Assembly: GCA_007570785.1 (NCBI GenBank) | Contig: ML662445.1 | Location: 2,521,392-2,585,391 of the forward strand | Length of the DNA stretch: 64,000 bases | Reading direction: 5' to 3' | Origin: Antilocapra americana | Lineage: Eukaryota > Chordata > Mammalia > Artiodactyla > Antilocapridae | Shown: positions 13,746 through 24,174 of the stretch, piece after piece | Layout: each line of letters starts with the position of its first letter | Position numbering within the stretch: position 1 is the stretch's first letter | Made by a program: the position numbers and the translations under genes | Notes under the pieces: model-generated | Told to the model about the DNA's origin: nothing | What the model saw: the letters and a program-made list of their open reading frames with translations, nothing else | Database searches by the model: none

Positions 13746-14905
13746 TTAGGAGACAAAGAGCAAATTGCCTTACTTTAAAGTAAAACGCTCCGGCTAATGA
13801 AGGTGGGTGATGGGGTTGCGGGGCCCGAGGAGCCGCTTCAGTTATTAAGGGTTCGGCGGATGGGGTCGATGCTCGTGGGCAACGAGAGCGGCTGCCTCGG
13901 GGACAGGCTTGCGGGAGGGGCGTCGCTTTGCTTCTCCCTCCCCTGGCTCTATCTGGGAGCGCAGAAGTGACCCTAATGTTAAAAGAAGTGAGAGCTCTGA
14001 AGGGAAGTTAGGGCAGGGGTGGGGGTGGGGGCGAGGGTTCTTGCAATGACTCTGAGGAGCCGTGGGGAGGGGGTCTGGCAGGCGGGGGCTCCTCGGAGAT
14101 GCACCCAGCCTGCCAAGGGTGGGAGCAGGGGTGGGGATGGTACTGATCGCGATTTACACCCGGGCATACTCTAGGAAAGAATACTTGGGGTATGTGTATT
14201 TGGGGAGGGGAGGGTCGGAAAAGCGCCTGGTCTGCCATTTCCAGGGAGAGCTAACCTAGTGAAGAGTTACGATCAGTATTTAGATTAAACTGCCTCCTCA
14301 AGTTTTAAAGAAACTTTGTATGAATAAGTTTGTTAAAAGCCAGCCGAACTGGGTATTTAAAACAGTGGTTCGTGGAGGAGGGTTGGTGTGCGGTGACAAT
14401 CAGCGGTGGTGGGCTGGAGGTCCGGTGGACCCCTGCTCTCAGGGACCAAGGAGACTGAGCCTTTTACCCGAAAAATGTGGGTCTATTCGTCAGCCCCTGT
14501 TATTATCGGCGTTAACAAGCTCCCCGCTGCAGACCCAGATCTGACCAGGAGCTTCTGGGTTGTGTGTCTGTATCCTACTCATTCCGCTGGGCTTATTGAT
14601 AAAGAAGTTAATTGGTCTCCGGGTGTGCAGAGATCAACTTGCTCAGCCCTCTTTTTAAAATATATTCATCCTGTGCCTTATTTAATCCAGATGCACAAAA
14701 AGCCATTTGCTGCTGCATTGTTGGTTTACATTTTTTGAAAAGGCGACTGGTGTAACCTGTGGAATTTGAAATGCAAATAAAAGCTCGTGGGAGTTGAGGC
14801 AGAACAAATCAGCATTTATAAAGTGAAAAAGATTTAATGTCTCTGAAATCATTGCGGAGAAGAAAAAAACTGGAGAGGGGGAGTGCTTTTTCAGGGAGTG
14901 AATTG

Positions 14906-14913
14906 TGACGTCA
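14906..14913. promoter_or_regulatory. Full palindromic cAMP response element
   Basis: TGACGTCA, the complete CREB/ATF consensus, lies between the two CpG islands in repeat-free DNA. Sympathetic and cold induction of mouse Zfp516 through cAMP-CREB/ATF2 has been reported, which makes this site a reasonable candidate. Confidence 0.45.
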
Positions 14914-15552
14914 GGTCTTTTTGGAAAAGATGTTATTTTTAAGGTCTGAAACCCGGGTATGTAAAGTGCTTACAGGAAAAACAGATTACAAGATTAACAT
15001 CTGTTAGCATGATCGTTTATCTCCAGCCAAAAATAGGTCAGTTCTTTCTTAAGGAAACACTATGACTGGCGCATGCTTAAATAATAAAATAATGAATTCA
15101 TAAATTAGGACCGGCGATGGTGATACTCTGACCTGTGAAGAATATTTTTTAATTTCGAGATCAGTGAAAGGTCAAAGTCCCTTTTGGGTGTTGAGGACAA
15201 CTTCACCTCGCGTCCACTACCCGCCCCCCCACCCATGACCCCTCCTTTTCATTGCTAGCTTCCTCTCCGCCCCCACCCCGATTGATAATTCTCCCTTTCA
15301 TCCATTGTGGAAGTATAAAATCTATTTAAATGTATATTGTCTGACGCCCCCGTCGTTGAAGAAGGCAAACTCTCGGCGCAGATGGCTAACTTTCAGAGCT
15401 CTGTTGTTGTTTTACCAATAAATGAAACGGTGGTTGGGGCGGGGGGGGATAAAGGAAACAGCCTTGCAAAGTCTCCCTGCCCCCTGGGTGTGAGTGACGG
15501 CTCTCCTGGCCAATCCGCAGCGGCTTTCTCCATCCCGGAGGTAATTTGGGGT

Positions 15553-15600
15553 GTGAGTGTGTACGCGCGCGCGCGCGTGCATGCGCCCATGTGTCTGCAC
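15553..15600. repeat. Alternating GT/CG tract with Z-DNA potential
   Basis: A GTGTGAGTGTGTACGCG-type run leads into about seven CG repeats and then GTGCATGCG. Strict purine/pyrimidine alternation around the CG core favours Z-DNA. Confidence 0.7.
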
Positions 15601-16706
15601 ACTATTAAGTCGGACCAGCCCCGCGCATCTCACAGTTGTGAGCTGTAGACGTGGACACGCTTTTATCCGAGTCTGTGCAGCTCGGTAGGCACGCAGCAGT
15701 CTCTCCTCTGAGTGTCGTCCTGTTAAGAATGGGCATCAGAGGTGCTTTCGGATTCAAGGCGAAACCTGCAGCAGGGGAAGCCAAGGAGTGATGTGATTGT
15801 GCTTCTCAGAGGTTATCGAAATGTGTGGTTCCGCTCATCTCGTTCCCACGCGACAGGCGCGCCCCGCTTCTTGGGGTTGGAGTGTTGGAGCCCACTCGCC
15901 CGGCCCTAAGCGTATCGAGGCCGGGAATTGTTGAAACTGGTGTTCACCGTAAAAGTGAAGGGCAGCGTGTACCTTCCAACTTAAGATTTTATTTTCTCCC
16001 TGGCAGTTGATACTCCGTCCGTGGCAAAGCCTAGAAGGTGACCAGTTCACGGTCAGGGAAAGTTCCGCCACCCACCCGACTTAAAGCGCAGCGCTGGCGG
16101 TGCGCCCGCGCACAACGCGCACATTCACGAGCGGAGAGCGTCCCGGGCCGCCCTGCGTTTCCTGCGGTTTAGCCCGGCACCCACTTTCCTCGGAATATGA
16201 ATGGTGGTGGCGTGTGGAAGTGTTCGGGCCGGACTGGCCGCGCAGCCTCTGCTCAGCGTTGGAGCCGCGGCGCCGCTTCGCCCCTGGGCGGACGGCAGTG
16301 CTGCGGGGAACGGGTTAAGGCCCCGCTCCTGCCCCCCCTTCCCGGAGACCTTCCCTAGGAGGGATCTGCGCCCCGGCCTGGTCCACGGGCGGTGTGTCCG
16401 GCTGCGGGGCCGCACAGCGGTCACCCGGACGGTCCATGGGCGATCCCGGGAGACAAGAGCCTAACCGGGCGACGAGGTGGTGTCCAGCCCCCCGCCCCTC
16501 GCCCGGGCCGTTCCCGACCCCTAATCAGAGTACGACTCGGTTCTCCCCCCCGCCCCCCATCTCTGTGAGCTCGCGGCTGGAGGAATGGGTAGCAGGGGGA
16601 GGTGTCGCTGGATTAAATCATTCCTGTTTCTTCTCCTCCCGGGCTGCGGCGCCGGGCCCCGGGCGCCGGGGGGGCGCGGGGGCCGGGCGGGGGCGGGGGC
16701 GCTTAC

Positions 16707-16850
16707 CTGCCCGCCCCGGGGGCGGGGGCGGCGGCCGCGCGAGGCCTGGCTCACTGGGGGAGGGCCGGGGGCGGGGCGGGAGGGGCGGGGAGGGGGTGGG
16801 CCCGGCCTGCGCCCCCGCCCCCCGGCGCCCGCCCCCCGCCCCCGTCATGT
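16707..16850 (-). ncRNA. Candidate first exon of a divergent minus-strand transcript
   Basis: Read on the minus strand, gcag|gtaagc at 16710-16701 is a near-perfect donor inside CpG island 2. A start near the CRE-like sites at 16843-16863 would give a first exon of about 140 bases. No open frame of note is expected. This is inference from one splice signal and the promoter setting. Confidence 0.2.
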
Positions 16851-16863
16851 GGAGCGGACGTCA
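16843..16863. promoter_or_regulatory. CRE-like pair in CpG island 2
   Basis: A CGTCA half-site at 16843-16847 is followed at 16856-16863 by GGACGTCA, one mismatch from the full CRE. The two sites are about one helical turn apart and lie just right of the GC-box cluster. Confidence 0.35.
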
Positions 16864-17074
16864 CACGCCTGCACTGTAACCCAAGAAGTGAAAGAGACGG
16901 GGACCCACGGCCCAACTTCGCACCGTAACAAAGGCGGGGGTCCGTGCGGGCCAGAGGGGGTCTAGCTGGGGAGGGATCGGGCTCGCCGGAGCGAGTGGGG
17001 GATGGAGCTGGGGGTGGGGCCTCCCTGGGGAGGAGATGTTGGGGGGGGTGGCCGGGGCGTGAGGGCCTGGTCTG

Positions 17075-17290
17075 AGAGTGGGGTCCTGGCTGGGGCGGGG
17101 GGAGCGGTGGCCCTGGCGGGGGTCCACGGGGAACGAGGCAGTGGGGGCCAGGGCGGGGGTCCACGCGGAACGGGGCCGTGGGGGCAGGGGCGGGGGTCTG
17201 CGGGGGGCTGGGGAGTGAGGGCCCGGACTGGGGTGTGCTGAGGACGGGACAGTAGGGGCCCGGGCTGGGGTCTACGCGGGGCCCTGGCGA
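17075..17290. repeat. 37 bp minisatellite inside CpG island 2
   Basis: A G-rich unit with core gcgggggtccacg repeats at about 17116, 17153, 17190, 17227 and 17265, a period of 37-38 bases. Copies are imperfect. It explains the long minus-strand proline/arginine frames here. Confidence 0.65.
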
Positions 17291-17351
17291 CGTGGGGGTG
17301 TGCGCGGCGGCGCGGACCGCGCTCCAGGGGCCCCGGCGCCGCCGAGGCCAG
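17250..17351 (+). other. Candidate non-coding first exon B (donor at 17352)
   Basis: The sequence gaggccag|gtaattgg is a good plus-strand donor at the right side of CpG island 2. GC-rich DNA precedes it, and it is followed at once by AT-richer intron-like sequence. The 5' limit is arbitrary. It competes with candidate A as the ZNF516 first exon, and both may be used. Confidence 0.3.
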
Positions 17352-17715
17352 GTAATTGGTTTCTATTTTAAACTTCACTTTGTCCTGGCGGAGGTGGGGC
17401 GGTGGGAAAGGCGTGGCCCCCGGGCGATTACATAAGGGTACCTACCTGATCCGGTCCGGGCGGGGGGCCGCGCGCGGCTTTGGGCGCGAGGGGCTGGTGG
17501 GCACCGGGCCCGGGCGTCCCGGAGCTGGGCTGCCGCGCGTGGAGTTGCTGCGCCCTGCCCGTGGGACCTGGTGCGTGTCGGCCGTGGGGGGCCCGCTGCA
17601 CCCTACGCTGGGACTGAAAGCCCCGGGGACCGGGGGCAGGGCCTGCCGGCGGGGTCCACCGCGTAACAAAGGGCAGGGCTGCGGGACCCTGGGCCGCGCG
17701 CGGCGCTGACCTAAC

Positions 17716-20700
17716 GGCAAGTCACAAAAGTCTCAATTAAATGTGCCACAGAAAGGCGTTTCCCCCGTGAACCTGCCCTTAGTCTCCAGTCTTGATTAAA
17801 GATGATTTAAATATTGAGGTGCTCCCACCCGGTGGCTGTGTGAGACACACCATTAAAGGGCTGACCGCAGGAGAGTCAAGGGTGGTTATTCTCCCAACAG
17901 GGTCTTCTCCGGATTGTTTTTCCTGCCTCCCTATTAATATGATTGGAGTATTTTGGTTGAGGAATGTAAGTGCTACTTTAGGGAACTCGGCATGCCTGCT
18001 ATTCGGTAGGATCTTTCTGCTGCTGCGCAAAAAAGAGCTGATTTTATCGTTTGTTTGTTCCTTCGTTTTCTCTGGCATTCTTTGATTGTGGCGTCAAAAT
18101 AGCTGTGTATTTATATTTACACAGACCGGCCAGAATTAAGTGCCCCGCAAGCCCCTGCTGCGCAGCTTTTCCCTGTGTGTGAAGTGGGAGGGGCGGAGCT
18201 GGCCCGGGTCTGTCCCGGAGAGGGACAGACAGCTCCTTGAGAGCAGCTCCCAGCTCCCGTGAATGGGCCCTGGGAGACCTTGAGTTCTGAGCCAGACTCC
18301 AGTATTTGGGTAATGGAATTCGAAGTTTGATGTATTAAGATACAAATATATCACGTCTGATAGTATTCTTAGTTCATTAGTAGGGCTTTGTTTTGTGTAA
18401 CTTGCCAGTTTAAATATAATGAAACGCTTAAAGCACGTTAACATTCTTTAAAAAAAAAAAAATTCCTGGGGATGTGCCCTCAAACTCACAGAGAAGAATG
18501 GGGGAAGTCTCGAAAATGAACCAGAACAGTCAAGGAGGCTATTTGGTAGGTAAAGGAGAGGAGTGCCGCTTCGTTTTATTTCTGAAAGCTGTTGTCTGTC
18601 AAAGCAGTCTTTCCAAATGGCTTAATATACTGAAACTTACTCAATCAAGAACTTTTAACGTTTGGATGTGTAATTGATATTAGTCACTGATGACCCAAGA
18701 GTAGTTTTCATCACCAGTCTTAATCCCATTGTTAATTTGTAAAGGACCTTTAAAGTTGATGAATTTAGAGATTAAAGTTTTCTTGGGGCTCTGAAGTCCC
18801 ACATATCTAACTTTGTAACATGTCCCACAGACCAACCCAGGGTGAATTAAATGGGTGATGTTTATGAAAACAGGTCGATGCTGAAATCGCCTTGTCTCCA
18901 CTTCCATGAATTAAACTTTAACTTCACTTACCTTACTTGCTCCTATTTGAAGATATCTGAGTCTTACAGGTGGAGCATTTGATGTGGAGATTAAGTTTAG
19001 CAACAATGATATAGAAAAGAAAAGGAGACTTCTTTAAAGAATAACTTGGAGTGGGGTAAGCTCTAACAGATGGTTTTCAGCCTTACTAAATAGGGAAAAA
19101 TGATAATGTGACCTAGGAATTTAAGGAGCGTTTAGTCATGGATAGTTCTTGAAAAACCAGTACTTGGTTTATTGGGTCATTGTGGATTTTTATTTATTCA
19201 TTTTCCAGGATATGTATTGGTCTTATTCATAAGTTACCAGAACGGCTCTTTTATAAAGGATTTTGTGAGAATGCCTGTAAGTTTGGCCAGAGATTGTGTT
19301 TAGAGTTTCAACTGCATTATACCTTAATGGCATAGAAATAGGAAACTGAAATAGAAGCTGATTCCTTTCAGTGGGAAGGAGCTTGTCCAAACGTGTGTGC
19401 TTTCCTTTGATAATATGTTTGTTTTCAACATTCAGGATACTACACTCTTTTGGTTTTTATTCCATTTTCAACATTGGTGTTATATCCTTAAAAGTGGTAT
19501 TTTGCTTATAATGTAATCAGATTTCTAGCTGAATAAAGCAACTCTGTTGTGTAGGAAACATAACTTTTTCACTGGTGTTGATGGCCACATTTAGCTGGAG
19601 ACAGCTAAATTTTCTCAGTAACAGGCATAGATTTTGGCAGAAGGAATAGAACTAATGAAGAAAGCAGAAGAAAGTGTAAAGGATTTTGATCAGATATCTG
19701 CAGTCATAAATATTTGAACATAGAAGTAGCATTCCTTCTTGAGAAGGCGACACTATAGGTGCTGTAAATGTTTCTACATTCAAGCTCTTGGATGGAGTTA
19801 TTCTGACACAATTCTTTCAAAAATGCATCTCTTTGCTTTCCTAACCCCTCCCCCTCAAAAGTTCTGGAGGATGTGGGAAACGTTTCTTTAACCCTCTTCT
19901 TGCTGAGTGCTGTTGGGGTCCCTGTGCCGCCCTGGCCGTCTGAGCTGTGTCCCTCTCAGTGTGCTTATAGCAGGGCTAGCACCCAGCAAGTGGACCTGGC
20001 TTGGCTTGCTTAGCACTGGGCAACGTTGATCTTCTCCAGAATTCTGAATGTCTAAATAGGAAATATTCATTGCATCACCGTCGTTAGCTCCCAGATCCTT
20101 ACTCTCTTGGTAGGAAACCACATCTTACTTGGCTTTGCATCTTTCAAGTGAATAACAGCGTCAGGATGTGGCTTCCTTCTGCAGTCTGATCGGAAAGTGC
20201 AGAGACTGGGGAGCAGGATGGAGCTTTGGGATGGCAGCTGTGAATGTGGGGTGTGAGTGTGCATCCCTGGGCACCTGGAGTTTAGGTGTCAGCAATTTTT
20301 TGACTGGTCGCTGGGCTTGGCGCTCACTGGTGGCATGAGTCACTTGTGAGACTGTGGCGCTCTTCTCCTTCCTGTCCTCTCCTTGGGGATGTCACCCCTG
20401 ACCTTTTCCAGCTGATGACCAGCAGTATGTTGGCAACGGTCTGTTTGGGATTACATGAGCCTTGGGACCATGAGAGTGATAGCATTTTTCAGATTCAAGC
20501 CTTGGTGTCCCGTCTCTCTGCTTCCAGGAACAAGTAAATTTGGGGAGGGGGGAGGTGAGACTTTTCTCTTTGATGGAGGGGTGACCTTTGCCCTAAGTGA
20601 GATTCCCTCCCCACCAGAGTCAGTGTGGGGGCACTGATTTATAGGAGGGCATCCTCTTTATTTTTGGACCCCAGCTATGAATAACTTGCAGTTTACAGAA

Positions 20701-22714
20701 ATGCTGGCAAATTGTCACAAGCCCGTTTTAAGAGACGAATCCCATCAAATGTTTATTTATGTAGAATTTCTTAATAAAACTAACCTTATGGGAAGAATAA
20801 GGAAAAACTTTCACTGTAAATTTGAAATGTCTTACCCAGTTCTTCAGAAAGCATCTTTATTTTAAAATTAATTTTCTCCTAGAGAGGGCTGTTTTAGGGT
20901 TACCACTTAAATAGCTGTCGGAGGAACACACACGCAGGCCCCATAAACTCATTGCTTGTAAGTGAGAGTTATGCTCTCTGCCGAGGTGTGTCAAGTGTGT
21001 TTCAGACGGACTGGTCAGAATGAGCAGTGCAACTGTCCGTTTGGTGTATTCTTTATCCTTCACATCTGGCTACATGTGATTCAGGCAGCTGCAGCTTCTC
21101 TTTCCAGAGCTAACGCTGGTTGTCATGTTTCTGTCCAGAATGAACTGTTTTCCAGCTGCATATATCGGAATCGTAACAAAGTATAATTTTTGTGGCTCTC
21201 GACATCCCTAAAAGTAGTTTTCCAAAAAAGAGCTGGTGTGTAGTCTTCGATTCACTGAAAATCACAAAGCAGAAGTAACTAGAAATGCAACTCTATTTAG
21301 AACCCAAACATGTAAATACGTGTAAAATGATGAGTCAAGTACCAGCGCAGAGTGTCAAAAAAATCAATTCAAAAAGCAACTCCATTGGTGTAGGTAGGTT
21401 TTCCTGTGTATTTCAAATATGTGTTCATTCTGGTAGGTTTCCTTTTTCTTTCTGTTCTGTTGTGGTCGATGATGTTTTGCAGTCAGGAATTTAATCAAGT
21501 CGTTACGTTCTGAAAACTGACTTTAAGAAATATGTATTATGTGTGACCTGAAGTTCAGACACTTCCTCAATAGAGGGTTGAAAGGAGGAGACAGAATGTA
21601 TTTCACTTTCAAGAGGAAAGTGAGCTGGTGCTTCCTGCCTCCAGAACCAGGTAGGCCGTCTCTCACCGTTCCTGGCACCCGGGGGACTGCTGTTGTCAGC
21701 TCAGCCCTCAGAGGCAGCTGTCTTGTTCTTTTCTTGCTCACTCAGGAGATGGAGAGTGTAGGCTAACATGTGGTGTTAGCTTTCACGACGTAGTTGGAGG
21801 GAGACTGAAAAATTGAGGTTCTCTGGTAAAACTCTAGTTTTTTCTTAGGCACTCAGAATTAAAAAAAGAAACCCTTTCCCAGCATTATTTGATCTCACTC
21901 AGAAAACCCTCCCTTTCCAACTCTTCCCATGTGAAAGGAAAGGATATTTAGGAATTTTTGTCCTTTGTCTCAGAGAAGGGCAGCATGTGCCTGGGTTTGC
22001 CATATGGCACTGCTTAACGCACGTTGCCCGGACTGACTGGGGCTGCGTGAGGCGCTGATTCTTTTCAGCATTCCAGAATGTTCTCTGAAAGTTGGGACAG
22101 TGAAGGATGCATCCAGAGTTGTTCTGAGAGGCTGTTCCTGTCTTCCACAGCTTCTTGTTTGGTGTTTCAGGGCTGTGAGCAAGTGTCGCTTTTCTTTTTT
22201 TTTTCCTCAAACAATTTTTGTGGGAAAAGAGTTTGACATTAAATATTGGCTGATTGTGTTGATTCATGAAGACACACAGCCTCATGTGAGTAGTTAAAAC
22301 TTCTGCTGGTTGTAAATAGGCTGCAAGTTGGGCTGGTGAGACAGGATTTTCATTGTTTAGTTCCTGATTATTCTGGTGACTTAAACCTAGAGCTAAAAAA
22401 ATATGTGTTATTTTCCTTCTTAAAGAATTAGCTTTTTTTTTTTTTTTTAATGGATGGACGAATCCTTGAACAGATGGGTGATCCTAATGTATTGTTTAAA
22501 CTTCTGTGGCTGCTTTTATTCTGGGATTATCTAAAGGCAAATCTGTGATGTTTTCACTGAAGAATTTGTTTTATTTACACATGTTATTTTGAAGGTTTAG
22601 ATAGACGTGTATGTGAGCACCAGCAGCTTCTCTGTTACATGCTATATCACTGGAATGTATGGATGTGGGAACGGATGAAGAGTCTGCCTCTGTTTTTTTG
22701 GGGGGGGGTTTATT
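17716..22714. other. Repeat-poor intron start, nothing coding
   Basis: No coding exon and no recognised interspersed repeat. Poly-A (near 18450) and poly-T (near 22435) runs occur. Conserved non-coding elements may lie here, but that cannot be seen from one sequence. Confidence 0.45.
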
Positions 22715-22830
22715 AAGACATAATTGACATCGTATGAGTTTAAGGTATGCAAATATTTTGGTTTGATACTTCTTTAATTGAAGTATGGTTTACAATACAT
22801 ATAGGTATCAGGTGTACAACATAGTAACGT
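22715..22830 (-). mobile_element. L1 3' end fragment, antisense
   Basis: aattgaagtatggtttacaa followed by aggtgtacaacatag is the reverse complement of an L1 3'UTR of the cetartiodactyl type. Confidence 0.55.
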
Positions 22831-23227
22831 TGAGCCCAGATTACAGATCCCCCAAAGACCACCTCAGGAGCCGATTCTGCTGCAAACACACGAGGGTCTT
22901 TGATTCAAGCTCGAGCAGGGGCTTCCACCCACACCGCCGCAGCGGCTTAGGTAGGAGAGCCCCAGTCACAGCAGATAGGCGTTTTTATAGTTTGTGGGGC
23001 TGAGGGGTTTTCGAAATTAAGAAAAACGGCGATTCGGTGGACTTTTCGCGCGTTGGTTTCTGATAGGTGTTTTTCATCACAAACAGCCTCCTAACTGGTG
23101 TACTTTTGGCACTCCCCGGTGTGTGGTGACTGGTCATGTCTAGGGTGGTGACATGGGGTAAGGGGCTGGACTATTTTATGGTCATTCTAGGAACGTGGGA
23201 GTTGCCCTGGACACAAGATGGCAGCTC

Positions 23228-23740
23228 CGTTTTCTTTTTTTTTTAAAGACGGAGTGACCTAGGCTCTACAGTAATTGGATATTTTTATGGATTATACTCC
23301 ACATATAGTTATTGTAAAATATTGACTGCATTCCCTGTGCTGTGCATGATGTCCCTGGGTCTTGTGTATCTTCTACCTATTGAAGAGGTACTTTTACCTC
23401 TTAATCCCCTTCACCTATCTTGCCCTTCCCCCACTCCTCTTGCCCAGAAACTACTAGGTTGGTGACTGTAACTGTGAGTGGGTTTCTGTTCTTATTTATT
23501 TACTTTAACTGGGGGATGGTTACTTCACAACGTCGTGTTGGATTCTGCCATACATCAGCAGGAATCAGCCGTTGGTACACACATGGCCTCTTTCTCTTGA
23601 CCCTCCCTCCCCCCCCCCCCCCCGCTCCCACCCCTCCAGGTCATCACCGAGCCTCGGGTTGAGCTCCCTGTGCTATACAGCACCTCCCCACTAACTGTTT
23701 TACACATGTAATATATATATTCCAGTGCTCCTCTGCCTCT
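23228..23740 (-). mobile_element. L1 3'UTR, antisense
   Basis: Antisense L1 3'UTR phrases occur, such as gagctccctgtgctatacag and ctgccatacatcagcagg, with a C15 run at 23609-23623. Confidence 0.55.
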
Positions 23741-23900
23741 GTTTTTAAGGTCCCATATGGCTGCAGAGTTGCCCATCAAAGCTCCTGTGTCTCTAGACAG
23801 TTTCTTGCTGAGTCAGTCTCCTTAGCTTTAATCATACTGGGTTCCCTGTTTTAAGGAAAGAGGTGAACACATGTTCATCCATGTGTGTTGCCTGTAAAGT

Positions 23901-24174
23901 GCAGGTGGGCACGTGAGGATGGAAGGCGGGCCGGGTACCACTCAGCGAGTCTTAGTGATATGAACCGTGCAGGGGGGCATGTGAGGATGGGAGGGTGGGC
24001 TGGGTACCACTCAGGGAGTCTGAGTGTTTTTGAATCACGCAGGTGGGCACGTGAGGATGGAAGGCGGGGCCAGGTACTGCTCAGGGAGTCTTAGTGATGT
24101 GAAGCACACAGGTGGGCACGTGAGGATGGAAGGCGGGCCGGGTACCACTCAGGGAGTCTTAGAGATGTGAACTA
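23901..24174. repeat. Four-copy minisatellite, 68-70 bp unit
   Basis: Units start at 23901, 23969, 24039 and 24108. Each carries gtgaggatggaaggcggg-type text, then a gtaccactcagggagtct-type motif, then gtgaa. Units 1, 3 and 4 are closest and unit 2 is the most diverged. Confidence 0.9.

Larger units (their letters stand above)
13746..16079. promoter_or_regulatory. Inter-island region, probable regulatory DNA
   Basis: It lies between the CpG islands, without mobile elements or coding frames. It contains the full CRE at 14906 and the alternating purine/pyrimidine tract near 15560. The lack of insertions suggests constraint; this is inference. Confidence 0.35.
16080..17715. promoter_or_regulatory. 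CpG island 2, candidate main or bidirectional promoter
   Basis: About 1.6 kb of dense CpG with many SP/KLF-type GC boxes, long G runs with quadruplex potential (16660-16800), and CRE-like elements at 16843-16863. Donor-like sites point in both directions: minus strand at 16706 and 17445, plus strand at 17352. This fits a divergent promoter. Human ZNF516 is reported to have a divergent lncRNA partner (ZNF516-DT), so a minus-strand transcript here is plausible but unproven. Confidence 0.6.
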
